A stretch of DNA of 64,000 nt from Streptomyces sp. A0958 (GTDB lineage: Bacteria > Actinomycetota > Actinomycetes > Streptomycetales > Streptomycetaceae). This document shows positions 17,000-26,590 of the stretch, in pieces (the first letter of the stretch is position 1; every line of letters begins with the position of its first letter). Position numbers and translations under genes: made by a program. The stretch covers positions 248,001 through 312,000 of the forward strand of contig NZ_SSBK01000002.1 in NCBI RefSeq assembly GCF_004795035.1, given 5' to 3'. A model generated the notes under the pieces. That model did no database searches. It worked only from the letters and a program-made list of their open reading frames with translations, and was not told the DNA's origin.

Positions 17000-18247
17000 A
17001 TGAGTACGGCCACCGCTACGGCGGCCCCCGCGAAGAAGCGGGGCTCCGGCCTGTTCCAGGGCCTGCAGAAGGTGGGTCGCAGCCTTCAGCTGCCGATCGC
17101 CGTGCTGCCGGCCGCGGGCATCCTGCTCCGTCTCGGCCAGCCCGACGTCTTCGGTGACGACGGCCTCGGCTGGGACAAGGTCGCCTCCGTGTTCGCCACG
17201 GCAGGCGGCGCGGTCTTCGACAACCTTCCGATGCTCTTCTGCATCGGTGTCGCCATCGGCTTCGCCAAGAAGTCGGACGGCTCGACCGCCCTCGCCGGCC
17301 TGGTCGGCTTCCTGGTGTACAGCAACGTGCTCAAGGCCTTCCCGGTCACCGAAGCGGTGATCCAGAAGGGCGAGGACACGGCCGCGACGTACAACAACCC
17401 GGGTGTCCTCGGCGGCATCCTGATGGGTCTCGTCGCCGCGATCCTGTGGCAGAAGTTCCACCGCACCAAGCTGGTGGACTGGCTCGGCTTCTTCAACGGC
17501 CGCCGGCTCGTCCCGATCATCATGGCCTTCGTCGGCGTGATCTTCGGTGTCTTCTTCGGCCTGGTCTGGGAGCCCATCGGCGACGGCATATCCAACTTCG
17601 GCGAGTGGATGACCGGTCTCGGCTCCTTCGGTGCCGGCCTCTTCGGTCTGATCAACCGCGCGCTGATCCCGGTCGGCATGCACCAGTTCGTCAACACGGT
17701 CTCGTGGTTCCAGCTGGGTGACTTCACGGACGCCACCGGCGCCGTCGTGCACGGTGACCTGAACCGCTTCTTCGTCCACGACCCGACCGCCGGTCAGTTC
17801 ATGTCGGGCTTCTTCCCGATCATGATGTTCGGTCTCCCGGCCGCCGCCATCGCCATCGCGCACTCCGCCCGCCCGGAGCGCCGCAAGGCCGTGATGGGCA
17901 TGATGGTCTCCCTGGCGCTGACCTCGTTCGTCACCGGTGTGACCGAGCCGATCGAGTTCTCGTTCATGTTCATCGCGCCGCTCCTCTACGCGATCCACGC
18001 GGTCCTCACCGCGATCTCGATGGCCGTCACCTGGGCGCTGGGCGTGCACGCCGGGTTCACCTTCTCGGCCGGCTTCATCGACTACTTCCTGAACTGGAAC
18101 CTGGCGACCAAGCCATGGCTGATCATCCCGATCGGTCTCGTCTTCGCGGTGATCTACTACGTGGTCTTCCGCTTCGCGATCACCAAGTTCAACCTCACCA
18201 CCCCGGGCCGTGAGCCCGAGGAGGAGATCGAGGACCTGACCAAGTAG
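17000..18247 (+). CDS. nagE2: PTS EIIC permease for N-acetylglucosamine (second paralog)
   Basis: The 415-residue membrane protein shares most signature segments with the preceding paralog (LFQGLQKVGRSLQLPIAVLP, GFFNGRRLVPIIMAF, TGVTEPIEFSFMFIAP). In S. coelicolor the equivalent NagE2 is the GlcNAc-specific permease (from memory), and the double DasR site supports that role here. It moves GlcNAc inward while EIIB phosphorylates it. The start ATG follows GGAGG with a 6-base gap. A strong bidirectional terminator ends the unit. Confidence 0.9.
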   Translation: MSTATATAAPAKKRGSGLFQGLQKVGRSLQLPIAVLPAAGILLRLGQPDVFGDDGLGWDKVASVFATAGGAVFDNLPMLFCIGVAIGFAKKSDGSTALAGLVGFLVYSNVLKAFPVTEAVIQKGEDTAATYNNPGVLGGILMGLVAAILWQKFHRTKLVDWLGFFNGRRLVPIIMAFVGVIFGVFFGLVWEPIGDGISNFGEWMTGLGSFGAGLFGLINRALIPVGMHQFVNTVSWFQLGDFTDATGAVVHGDLNRFFVHDPTAGQFMSGFFPIMMFGLPAAAIAIAHSARPERRKAVMGMMVSLALTSFVTGVTEPIEFSFMFIAPLLYAIHAVLTAISMAVTWALGVHAGFTFSAGFIDYFLNWNLATKPWLIIPIGLVFAVIYYVVFRFAITKFNLTTPGREPEEEIEDLTK

Positions 18248-18270
18248 CCCCTGGTCGGCGACCTGTACAC

Positions 18271-18315
18271 GACGAAGCCCCTCACCTCCCCGACGGGAAG
18301 GTGAGGGGCTTCGTC
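18271..18315. terminator. Bidirectional terminator after nagE2
   Basis: Seventeen-base arms (GACGAAGCCCCTCACCT and its complement) flank a CCCCGACGGGA centre that can pair further. It separates nagE2 from the convergent metallo-hydrolase gene. Confidence 0.88.
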
Positions 18316-18345
18316 GGCTTCGTCGTGCGCGTGCGGGGGGGCGGC

Positions 18346-19098
18346 TCAGACCTCGTAGACCGCGCCGGGCGCCGCCAGCTCCGTCGGCCCGGTGAAGACC
18401 TCGCGGGCGTCGGCGAGGTTGCGCTCGGCGTCGGTCCACGGCGGGATGTGGGTGAGGACCAGGCGGCCCACCTCCGCCCGCGCGGCCAGCTCGCCGGCCT
18501 CGCGGCCGTTGAGGTGGAGGTCCGGGATGTCCTCCTTGCCGTGCACGAACGACGCCTCGCAGAGGAAGAGATCCGCGCCCTCGGCCAGCTCGTCCAGCGC
18601 CTCACAGATGCCGGTGTCCCCGGAGTACGTGAGCGAGCCGCCGCCGTGTTCGATGCGGATGCCGTACGTGTCCACGGGGTGGCACAGCTTCTCCGTACGC
18701 ACCGAGAAGGGGCCGATCTCGAACCAGCCCGGCTTCAGCGTGTGGAAGTCGAAGACCTCGCTCATCGCGTGGTCGGACGGGGTGTCCGCGTGCGCGGTGG
18801 TGAGCCGCTGCTCCGTGCCGTCGGGGCCGTAGACCGGGATACGGGCGGGGCGGTCGCCGCCGTGCGGGTAGTACCGGACGACGAAGTACGCGCACATGTC
18901 GATGCAGTGGTCGGCGTGCAGGTGGCTGAGGAAGATGGCGTCGAGGTCGTACAGACCGACGTAACGCTGCAGCTCGCCGAGGGCTCCGTTGCCCATGTCG
19001 AGAAGCAGCCTGAAGCCGTCGGCCTCTACGAGGTAGCTCGAGCATGCCGATCCCGCGGAGGGGAACGAGCCGGAGCAGCCGACGACGGTGAGCTTCAT
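18346..19098 (-). CDS. MBL-fold metallo-hydrolase
   Basis: The 250-residue protein has zinc ligands in SHLHADH (His59, His61, Asp63, His64) and SGDTG near residue 160. A further His lies in KLCHPVDTYGIR and a final one in LVLTHIPPW. The pattern resembles RNase Z/phosphodiesterase-like members of the superfamily, but the family also includes other hydrolases and no substrate can be assigned. It starts MKLTVVGCSGSFPSAGSA, a common opening for this subgroup. It is convergent with nagE2, and the upstream side carries a 14-bp tandem repeat. Confidence 0.85.
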   Translation of the reverse strand: MKLTVVGCSGSFPSAGSACSSYLVEADGFRLLLDMGNGALGELQRYVGLYDLDAIFLSHLHADHCIDMCAYFVVRYYPHGGDRPARIPVYGPDGTEQRLTTAHADTPSDHAMSEVFDFHTLKPGWFEIGPFSVRTEKLCHPVDTYGIRIEHGGGSLTYSGDTGICEALDELAEGADLFLCEASFVHGKEDIPDLHLNGREAGELAARAEVGRLVLTHIPPWTDAERNLADAREVFTGPTELAAPGAVYEV

Positions 19099-19134
19099 GG
19101 AGCGTGAACCTCCGAGACGTGGGAACGGGGAGGG

Positions 19135-19189
19135 TTCGTGCGGTGCGATTCGTGCGGTGCGATTCGTGCGGTGCGATTCGTGCGGATCG
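19135..19189. repeat. 14-bp tandem repeat upstream of the metallo-hydrolase
   Basis: TTCGTGCGGTGCGA occurs three times head to tail (19135-19148, 19149-19162, 19163-19176), followed by a partial copy TTCGTGCGG. It starts 37 bases upstream of the gene start, so it lies in its promoter or 5' leader. Confidence 0.9.
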
Positions 19190-19440
19190 TTGAGCGGTTT
19201 GTTGAGCGTAAGGCGCGCAGGGGCCGGTCGCTCCTTCGGGGCGTGTCGTTGTGGGGGAACTCACCTGTGCTGTCACCGGTTCGATGGAAGGAGTGACGGG
19301 CGCAGGGGTGGGGGTGGCGCCTGCGGCGGGCGTTCCCCTGCCCGCCCCTTCCCGAAACCGGGGCGCTGCCCCGGGCCCCGCTCCTCAAGCGCCGGAGCGG
19401 CTGGGTCTTCGGGGCTCCGCCCCGCGCCCCCGGAAACGAC
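19190..19440. other. Non-coding gap with Streptomyces-type dispersed repeat
   Basis: No gene is seen. From ~19360 the sequence (CCCCGGGCCCCGCTCCTCAA, GCGCCGGAGCGGCTG, GGGGCTCCGCCCCGC) resembles the GC-rich intergenic element common in streptomycetes with a CTCAA..CGCCGGA..GGCTG core. Related cores occur at ~25804 and ~45290. It can fold into nested hairpins. Confidence 0.5.
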
Positions 19441-19479
19441 GACGCCGGGGCCGGACCACTACGGTCCGGCCCCGGCGTC
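19441..19479 (-). terminator. Terminator of the cysM operon
   Basis: A perfect 17-bp stem (GACGCCGGGGCCGGACC and complement) closes a 5-base loop, 20 bases beyond the cysM stop. There is no T-run, as is common in Streptomyces. Confidence 0.75.
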
Positions 19480-19499
19480 AGGGGCGTACGACGCAAGGA

Positions 19500-20728
<1,229 letters not shown>

Positions 20729-20785
20729 GGCGTGGGCTCCTGTCGAAGCGGAGTGGTGGCGGTGGGCGTGGGGCGCGCGGCTCTG

Positions 20786-20799
20786 CCCCCGCGCGGGGG
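20786..20799 (-). promoter_or_regulatory. Candidate attenuator hairpin between leader peptide and cysO
   Basis: CCCCCGCGCGGGGG is a perfect palindrome in the 117-base space between the leader peptide stop and cysO. It is the strongest simple stem there. Its role in attenuation is inferred from position only. Confidence 0.4.
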
Positions 20800-20845
20800 T
20801 CGGTGCGTGGTGCGTGGCGCCCGGCCGGGCGGCGCCGGGACGGGC

Positions 20846-20971
20846 TCAGACCTCGCGGCCGGCGGACCGGTGGTTCGTACAGATGGCGCTGGAGAGGCGG
20901 CACAGGTCGACGTGCAGGCGCGCCACGAGCAGCGTGCCCGGCGTCTTGTCACTCACGTCATGGGGAACCAT
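20846..20971 (-). CDS. Putative cysteine-responsive leader peptide
   Basis: The 41-codon frame starts MVPHDVSDKTPGTLL and contains LVARLHVDLCRLSSAICTNH, with Cys at 24 and 31. It ends 117 bases before cysO. The HVDLCR..SA.C core matches short leader peptides seen upstream of sulfur-metabolism genes in actinobacteria (recalled family knowledge). Slow translation at Cys codons would report Cys shortage. The ATG lies 7 bases after a TACGAT -10 box, so the transcript is probably leaderless. It is a small gene easily missed by gene finders. Confidence 0.72.
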   Translation of the reverse strand: MVPHDVSDKTPGTLLVARLHVDLCRLSSAICTNHRSAGREV

Positions 20972-20977
20972 GCGGTC

Positions 20978-20983
20978 ATCGTA
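20978..20983 (-). promoter_or_regulatory. -10 box (TACGAT) for the leader-cysO-cysM transcript
   Basis: TACGAT reads on the minus strand. The leader ATG begins at the seventh base after it, the usual position of +1. No good -35 is seen, which is common for Streptomyces promoters. Confidence 0.5.
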
Positions 20984-21103
20984 TCGATTCCCGGTCGGGG
21001 ATTCGGAGTGTGATCTCGCCTGGTGGACGTTGGGTGTTCGCCAGGTGGACAGGGCCGGGGTGGGCGGCCCTGTCCGGGCCTTGCGGAGGCGGTGCGAACG
21101 GGG

Positions 21104-21535
21104 TCAGGCGGTGGGGTACGCCGCGACGACCGCGACCTCCTCCTCGGTGATCTCGCCGTCCACGATGCGGTACGAGCGGAACTGGAAGGGGCCCGCGTCG
21201 TCGGTGTCCGCGGTGGACACGAGGACGTAGTGGGCGCCGGGCTCGTTGGCGTAGGTGACGTCGGTGCGCGAGGGGTAGGCCTCGGTCGCCGTGTGAGAGT
21301 GGTAGACGATCACGGGCTCCTCGTCGCGGTCGTCCATGCCGCGGTAGAGCTTGAGGAGGTCGGCGGAGTCGAACTCGTAGAACGTGGGCGAGCGGGCCGC
21401 GTTGAGCATCGGGATGAAGCGTTCGGGGCGGCCGGAGCCGGCGGGCCCGGCGACGACGCCGCACGCCTCGTCGGGGTGGTCGGCGCGGGCGTGCGCCACG
21501 ATCTGGTCGTAGAGCGTCTGGGTGATGGTCAGCAT
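21104..21535 (-). CDS. mec: JAMM/MPN metalloprotease (Mec-like)
   Basis: The 143-residue zinc isopeptidase/protease has a complete JAMM motif: His79-Ser-His81, seven residues, Ser89 and Asp92, plus upstream Glu23 in PDEACGVV. In Mycobacterium tuberculosis the homolog Mec releases cysteine from the CysO-Cys adduct (established knowledge). Here it would do that and may also trim Met-Asn from the CysO tail. It is on the same strand as cysO, 132 bases before the leader peptide, so it may have a separate promoter. A terminator separates it from the amino-acid permease upstream. Confidence 0.9.
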   Translation of the reverse strand: MLTITQTLYDQIVAHARADHPDEACGVVAGPAGSGRPERFIPMLNAARSPTFYEFDSADLLKLYRGMDDRDEEPVIVYHSHTATEAYPSRTDVTYANEPGAHYVLVSTADTDDAGPFQFRSYRIVDGEITEEEVAVVAAYPTA

Positions 21536-21555
21536 GGCGCCCAGGATAGGACGAC

Positions 21556-21592
21556 GGGCCCCGGCGTACCGAGGAGTGGTACGCCGGGGCCC
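21556..21592 (-). terminator. Terminator between the amino-acid permease and mec
   Basis: A perfect 15-bp stem GGGCCCCGGCGTACC/GGTACGCCGGGGCCC closes a 7-base loop. Confidence 0.75.
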
Positions 21593-21626
21593 GCATCGTG
21601 GAATCGCCCTGGTGGGGGCCGGTGGT

Positions 21627-23066
21627 TCAGCGGCGGGCGAACGCCTTGCCCTGCGGGTTGCGGGACTTCAGGACCAGGTAGGAGACGCCGAGGACCAGCG
21701 CCCAGAGCGGGGCGCAGTACAGGGAGATCCGGGTGTCCTTGTCGATGGCCATCATGACGACGACCATGGCGATGAACGAGAGGGCGAAGACGCTGGTGTG
21801 CGGGGCTCCGGGGGCCCGGAAGGTGGACTGCGGGAGGGCTCCGCGGTCGGCCAGGCGGCGGTAGCGGATCTGGCTGGTCAGGATCATGATCCAGGCCCAC
21901 ATGCCGGAGATCGTGGCGAAGGAGACGACGTAGGTGAAGGCGTCTCCGGGCCACTGGTAGTTGACCCAGACGCCGACGAGCATGAGGGCGGCGGAGAAGG
22001 TGGTGCCGACGAGCGGGGTGCCGCTCCTGGTGAGCCGGGTGAAGAACTTCGGGCCCTGGCCGTTGAGCGCGAGGTCGCGGAGCATGCGGCCGGTGGAGTA
22101 CATGCCGGAGTTGCAGGAGGAGAGCGCGGCGGTCAGGACGACGAAGTTGACGATGCCCGCGCCGAGGCCGAGGCCCATCTTCTCGAAGGCTTCGACGAAC
22201 GGGGAGACGTCGGGCGAGAACTCGGTCCAGGGCACCACCGAGAGGATCATGATCAGGGCGCCGATGTAGAAGACGGCGATGCGCCAGGGCACGGTGTTGA
22301 TGGCCTTGGGCAGGACGGTCTTGGGGTCCTTGGACTCGCCGGCGGTGACGCCGACGAGTTCGACGGCGAGGAAGGCGAACATCACGATCTGAAGGGTCAT
22401 CAGGGTGCCCTTGACGCCGTGCGGGAAGAAGCCGCCGTCGGACCACAGATGGGTGACGCTCGCGGTGTCTCCGGCGTCGGAGAAGCCGACGGTGAGGATT
22501 CCGGCGCAGATGAGGATCATGCCGACGATGGCGGTGACCTTGACCATCGAGAACCAGAACTCCAACTCTCCGAAGAGTTTCACGGAGATGAGGTTCACGC
22601 CGTAGAGAATGATGGTGAAGATCAGGGCCGAGACCCATTGCGGAATGGTGAACCAGAAGGTCATGTACTGGGCCGCGGCGGTGACTTCGGTGATTCCGGT
22701 GACGACCCAGAACAGCCAGTAGGTCCAGCCGGTGACGAAGCCGGCGAAGGGGCCGACGAATTCGCGGGCGTACTCCGAGAAGGAGCCCGACACCGGGCGG
22801 TACATGAGGAGTTCGCCCAGGGCCCGCATGATGAAGAAGATGACCAGGCCCGCGATGGCGTAGGCCAGGATGAGGCTGGGTCCGGCCTTGGAGATGGCCT
22901 TGCCGGCGCCGAGGAAGAGGCCGGTGCCGATGGCCCCGCCGATCGCGATCATCTGGATCTGGCGGGCGCCGAGCGCTCTCTGGTATCCCTCGGCGGAGGT
23001 GGTGGCGTCCGCGGCCTCGGTGTGCGGGCCGTCCTGCCCCTTGTCGTCGATCTGCGCCGATGTCAT
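21627..23066 (-). CDS. Amino-acid permease (APC superfamily, AAT type)
   Basis: The 479-residue, 12-helix membrane transporter opens with YQRALGARQIQMIAIGGAIG and then TGLFLGAGKAI, the helix 1 signature of the amino acid transporter family. It has GELLMYRPVSGSFSEYA and ELVGVTAGESKDPKTVLP in the middle. Relatives carry GABA, lysine, asparagine or aromatic amino acids by proton symport; specificity is not evident. The first ~25 residues are hydrophilic. It is transcribed alone, with a terminator after it and a 310-base upstream gap. Confidence 0.9.
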   Translation of the reverse strand: MTSAQIDDKGQDGPHTEAADATTSAEGYQRALGARQIQMIAIGGAIGTGLFLGAGKAISKAGPSLILAYAIAGLVIFFIMRALGELLMYRPVSGSFSEYAREFVGPFAGFVTGWTYWLFWVVTGITEVTAAAQYMTFWFTIPQWVSALIFTIILYGVNLISVKLFGELEFWFSMVKVTAIVGMILICAGILTVGFSDAGDTASVTHLWSDGGFFPHGVKGTLMTLQIVMFAFLAVELVGVTAGESKDPKTVLPKAINTVPWRIAVFYIGALIMILSVVPWTEFSPDVSPFVEAFEKMGLGLGAGIVNFVVLTAALSSCNSGMYSTGRMLRDLALNGQGPKFFTRLTRSGTPLVGTTFSAALMLVGVWVNYQWPGDAFTYVVSFATISGMWAWIMILTSQIRYRRLADRGALPQSTFRAPGAPHTSVFALSFIAMVVVMMAIDKDTRISLYCAPLWALVLGVSYLVLKSRNPQGKAFARR

Positions 23067-23376
23067 GTGGTCGCGCCTTTCTCCACGCCGATCCGCGCCT
23101 TTCGGCCGCGGATCAGGTCCTGATCCCCCCGGATATGGATGGAGTGCCGCCGGTGGTCACCGGCTGACAGCGCCTACCCGGGGACATGGGTGGCGTCCCC
23201 GGGTGGTCGTGAAGATTTATCACGGGCACGACGATGATCCAGCGGACGTTTTGTGGCGCACACCACAAGTAAAAGCGGACAAGGCGGTCCGGGCGCTGCA
23301 AAAAAGGCCGTTCAGGTGATGCGATCGTTATTCGGATTTAAGTGTCCGTTGAGCGAACACCCCCTGGCGCACCCGG
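23067..23376. promoter_or_regulatory. Upstream region of the amino-acid permease with hairpins
   Basis: No gene is seen. A perfect 9-bp inverted repeat CCCGGGGAC/GTCCCCGGG (23177-23203) and CCGGTGGTCACCGG (23151-23164) lie 85-140 bases upstream of the permease start. They could fold in its mRNA leader. The stretch 23210-23345 is unusually AT-rich for this genome and probably holds the promoter. Confidence 0.45.
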
Positions 23377-23961
23377 TCAGGGCATCAGGGTCTCGACGAG
23401 GGTTTCCTGGAGGGCGCCGAGCCAGAGGTAGGCCATGACCATGGGCTTGCGCGGGTCGCTGTCGGGGAGCCGGTAGAGCGAGCCCTCCTCGCCCTCGTCC
23501 TCGTCGGAGACCTCCAGGCGGGTGCCGATGGTGAGCCGGAGGTCGTTGAGGGAGCCGAGCCAGCTGCGGCTCTCGTCGGCGGTGAGCGTGAGCACGGCGG
23601 CGCCATCGCCTGCGGGCGTGAGCGCGTCCAGGGTCCGGACGACGACGAGGGCGTCCTCGCGCTTGCGGGTGCGCAGGTCGTTCTCGGTGAACCGGCGGAA
23701 CTCGGCGGAGGCGGCGATCAGTTCGTCGTCGCGGTCGCCGTACGCCTGGGGGAAGAGGCGGGCCAGGGCCGGGTCCTCGGGCGGCTCGCTGGGGCCCTCG
23801 GCGAACAGGGCGGCGAGCGGGTCGTCGCCCTCGGCGGGTTCCTCGCCGGGTCCGATGAGCTCCAGCAGCTGGACGGCGAGGGAGCGCAGGATCGCGATCT
23901 CCACCTCGTCGAGCGCGACGGCCGCGCCGCCGCCGGGGGTGGCCTCGAAGTGGCCGGCCAT
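23377..23961 (-). CDS. DUF2017 family protein
   Basis: The 194-residue protein belongs to a conserved actinobacterial family of unknown function. It contains DEVEIAILRSLAVQLLELIG near the start and ESRSWLGSLNDLRLTIGTRLEV near the end. It has no membrane segment or known catalytic motif, and the middle is acidic. It follows clpS by 53 bases on the same strand, an arrangement seen in many actinobacteria, so a role near the Clp/N-end rule system is possible but unproven. The ATG at MAGHFEATPGG is chosen because sequence upstream is not conserved-looking. Confidence 0.85.
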   Translation of the reverse strand: MAGHFEATPGGGAAVALDEVEIAILRSLAVQLLELIGPGEEPAEGDDPLAALFAEGPSEPPEDPALARLFPQAYGDRDDELIAASAEFRRFTENDLRTRKREDALVVVRTLDALTPAGDGAAVLTLTADESRSWLGSLNDLRLTIGTRLEVSDEDEGEEGSLYRLPDSDPRKPMVMAYLWLGALQETLVETLMP

Positions 23962-24014
23962 GGGTTGACTCCGATGGTGTTCGGGCGGGACGGACGGGAG
24001 CGGTGCGGAGCGGG

Positions 24015-24320
24015 TCAGTTGCGGTCCTGGGTGAGCGTGGCCCACAGCCCGTAGCCGTGCATGGCCTGGACGTCGCGTTCCATCTCCTCGCGGCTGCCGC
24101 TGGAGACGACGGCGCGGCCCTTCTGGTGGACGTCGAGCATCAGCTTGTGCGCCTTGTCCTTGGAGTAGCCGAAGTAGGCCTGGAAGACATAGGTCACGTA
24201 GCTCATGAGGTTGACCGGGTCGTTGTGGACCAGCGTCACCCAGGGGACGTCGGGCTCGGGGACGACGAGGCTGTCCTCGGCCGATTCGGGACGTTCGATC
24301 TCTACGGGGGCGACGCTCAC
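24015..24320 (-). CDS. clpS: ATP-dependent Clp protease adaptor ClpS
   Basis: The 101-residue adaptor delivers N-degron substrates to the ClpC/ClpA-ClpP protease. After an acidic 25-residue tail comes [20 protein letters not shown], with the N-degron-binding Asn-Asp, then [17 protein letters not shown] and the terminal strand GLWATLTQD. Start is GTG; the ATG just upstream is followed directly by a stop. It is divergent from pncB. Confidence 0.95.
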   Translation of the reverse strand: MSVAPVEIERPESAEDSLVVPEPDVPWVTLVHNDPVNLMSYVTYVFQAYFGYSKDKAHKLMLDVHQKGRAVVSSGSREEMERDVQAMHGYGLWATLTQDRN

Positions 24321-24431
24321 CTACCCCATGCTGCCACTCACAAGGGCCCATCGCACAAACGGCCCCCGCGCCGCGCCGGGCCCGGAGACCCCATCTCGTC
24401 ACTTTGACGAAATAGGGGTAGCATCCCCGGC

Positions 24432-25760
24432 ATGAACTCTGCGGACCTTGGGCGACGGGTCGGTGTGCCGTCGACAGCGCTCTTCACCGACCAGTACGAG
24501 CTCACGATGGTGCAGGCCGCACTGAAGGCCGGCACCGCCGACCGGCGCTCGGTCTTCGAGGCGTTCACCCGCCGGCTGCCCGAGGGGCGGCGCTACGGCG
24601 TCGTCGCGGGCATCGGGCGGGTCCTGGACGCGGTGGAGAACTTCCACTTCGACGAGGACATGCTCGGCTTCCTGCGCGACCAGGACGTCGTCGACGGGCC
24701 GACCCTGGACTACCTGGCCGACTACCGCTTCAGCGGCGACATCTGGGGCTACCCGGAGGGCGAGGTGTACTTCCCGGGCTCGCCGGTCCTGCGGGTCGAG
24801 GGCTCCTTCGCCGAGTGCGTGCTGCTGGAGACGGTGATCCTGTCGATCCTCAACCACGACTCGGCCATCGCCGCCGCGGCCTCCCGGATGTCGGCCGCGG
24901 CCGGCGGTCGCGGCCTGATCGAGATGGGCGCGCGGCGCACCCACGAGCTGTCGGCGGTGGCCTCGGCCCGGGCCGCGTACATCGGCGGCTTCGACACCAC
25001 GTCCGACCTGGCCGCCGGCTTCCGCTACAACATCCCGACGGTCGGTACGAGCGCCCACGCGTTCACCCTGCTGCACGACTCCGAGCACGACGCGTTCCAG
25101 GCCCAGGTCGACTCGCTGGGGCGCGGCACGACGCTGCTGGTGGACACGTACGACGTGACCGCGGCGGTCCGTACGGCGGTCGAGATCGCCGGTCCCGAGC
25201 TGGGGGCGGTACGGATCGACTCCGGCGACCTGCTGCTGGTGGCCCACCGGGTGCGCCAGCAGCTGGACGAGCTGGGCGCCACCGGGACGAAGATCGTGGT
25301 GACCTCGGACCTGGACGAGTACGCCATCGCCTCGCTGGCCGCCGCGCCGGTGGACGCGTACGGGGTGGGCACCCAGCTGGTGACCGGCAGCGGGCACCCC
25401 ACCTGCTCGATGGTCTACAAGCTGGTCGCCCGCGCGGCCTCGGCCGATCCGGCGGACGAGCTGCGGCCGGTGGCGAAGAAGTCGATGGGCGCGAAGTCCT
25501 CGAAGGGCGGCCGCAAGTGGGCGGCGCGCCGGCTGGACGAGGAGGGGGTGGCGGAGGCCGAGGTGATCGGCACCGGCCCGGTGCCGGAGGAGCTGGCCGG
25601 CCGGCAGCTGCTGGTCGAGCTGGTCCGGGGCGGCGAGGTCGTCGCGCGCGAGCCGCTGGACGCGGCCCGGGAGCGGCACATCGCGGCGCGGGCGGGGCTG
25701 CCGTTGTCGGCGATGCAGTTGTCGCGGGGCGAGGCGGTTATTCCCACGGAGTACGTGTGA
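24432..25760 (+). CDS. pncB: Nicotinate phosphoribosyltransferase
   Basis: The 442-residue enzyme converts nicotinate and PRPP to nicotinate mononucleotide in NAD salvage. It shows LFTDQYELTMVQAALKAG at the start, FEAFTRRLPEGRRYGV, EMGARRTHELSAVASARAAYI, GTSAHAFTLLHDSE (containing the catalytic His region) and IRIDSGDLLLVA. The next gene on the strand is a nicotinamidase, giving a nicotinamide to NaMN route. GGGGTAGCATCCCC just before the start codon is a small inverted repeat that could matter for regulation. Confidence 0.96.
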   Translation: MNSADLGRRVGVPSTALFTDQYELTMVQAALKAGTADRRSVFEAFTRRLPEGRRYGVVAGIGRVLDAVENFHFDEDMLGFLRDQDVVDGPTLDYLADYRFSGDIWGYPEGEVYFPGSPVLRVEGSFAECVLLETVILSILNHDSAIAAAASRMSAAAGGRGLIEMGARRTHELSAVASARAAYIGGFDTTSDLAAGFRYNIPTVGTSAHAFTLLHDSEHDAFQAQVDSLGRGTTLLVDTYDVTAAVRTAVEIAGPELGAVRIDSGDLLLVAHRVRQQLDELGATGTKIVVTSDLDEYAIASLAAAPVDAYGVGTQLVTGSGHPTCSMVYKLVARAASADPADELRPVAKKSMGAKSSKGGRKWAARRLDEEGVAEAEVIGTGPVPEELAGRQLLVELVRGGEVVAREPLDAARERHIAARAGLPLSAMQLSRGEAVIPTEYV

Positions 25761-25969
25761 GGCGGCGAGCGGCTGCCGGGTGCGTCCGAGGTGCCGTTCC
25801 GCCCTCAATCGCCGGACGGGCTCGATTTGCCCGGACGCGCTTGATTTTGCCCGGACGGGCTTGATTCGCGTGGGCACCCCCTCCCTAACGCCGAGCCGAG
25901 TCTCTAGGCTCGGTGCCACCCCCGTCACGCAGTGACCACCGCTCACTCCCCCACCGAAGGACACCCAGC

Positions 25970-26554
25970 ATGCACCGCGCCTTGATCGTCGTGGACGTTC
26001 AGAACGACTTCTGCGAGGGCGGGAGCCTCGCCGTGGCGGGGGGTGCCGATGTCGCCGCCGCCATCACGGACCTGATCGGCGAGAGCCGGCCCGGTTACCG
26101 GTACGTGGTTGCCACCCGGGACCACCACATCGATCCCGGTGACCACTTCTCGTCGGCGCCGGACTTCGAGCACTCCTGGCCGCCGCACTGCGTGGCCGGT
26201 ACGGAGGGCGTGGGCTTCCACCCCAATTTCGCCCCGGCGGTCGCCTCGGGGGCGATCGACACGGTCTTCGACAAGGGCGCGCACGCGGCCGCGTACAGCG
26301 GTTTCGAGGGGCTGGACGAGAACGGCACGGGGCTCGCCGCGTGGCTGCGCGAACGTGAGGTCAGCGAGGTCGACGTGGTCGGCATCGCGACCGACCACTG
26401 CGTGCGGGCCACCGCGCTGGACGCCGCCCGTGAGGGCTTCGCCACGCAGGTGCTGCTCGACCTGACCGCGGGCGTCGCCGAGGCGACGACGGACCGGGCG
26501 CTGGCCGAGATGCGCGGCGCGGGCGTGGCGCTGACGGGCAAGCCGGTGGTCTGA
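25970..26554 (+). CDS. pncA: Nicotinamidase (isochorismatase fold)
   Basis: The 194-residue enzyme deamidates nicotinamide to nicotinate. The catalytic triad is visible: Asp9 in VVDVQNDF, Lys102 in DKGAH and Cys144 in ATDHCVRAT. Metal ligands are likely Asp51, His53 and the His in DHF. It is downstream of pncB by 209 bases, so it supplies that enzyme's substrate. The ATG at MHRALIVVDVQ follows AAGGA. The gap before it carries CTCAATCGCCGGACGGGCT, a common Streptomyces intergenic motif, followed by two shortened copies of GGACGGGCTTGATT. Confidence 0.93.
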   Translation: MHRALIVVDVQNDFCEGGSLAVAGGADVAAAITDLIGESRPGYRYVVATRDHHIDPGDHFSSAPDFEHSWPPHCVAGTEGVGFHPNFAPAVASGAIDTVFDKGAHAAAYSGFEGLDENGTGLAAWLREREVSEVDVVGIATDHCVRATALDAAREGFATQVLLDLTAGVAEATTDRALAEMRGAGVALTGKPVV

Positions 26555-26590
26555 GCACCCCCGAGGCCCGCACCGGCGCCCGGGCCCCTT

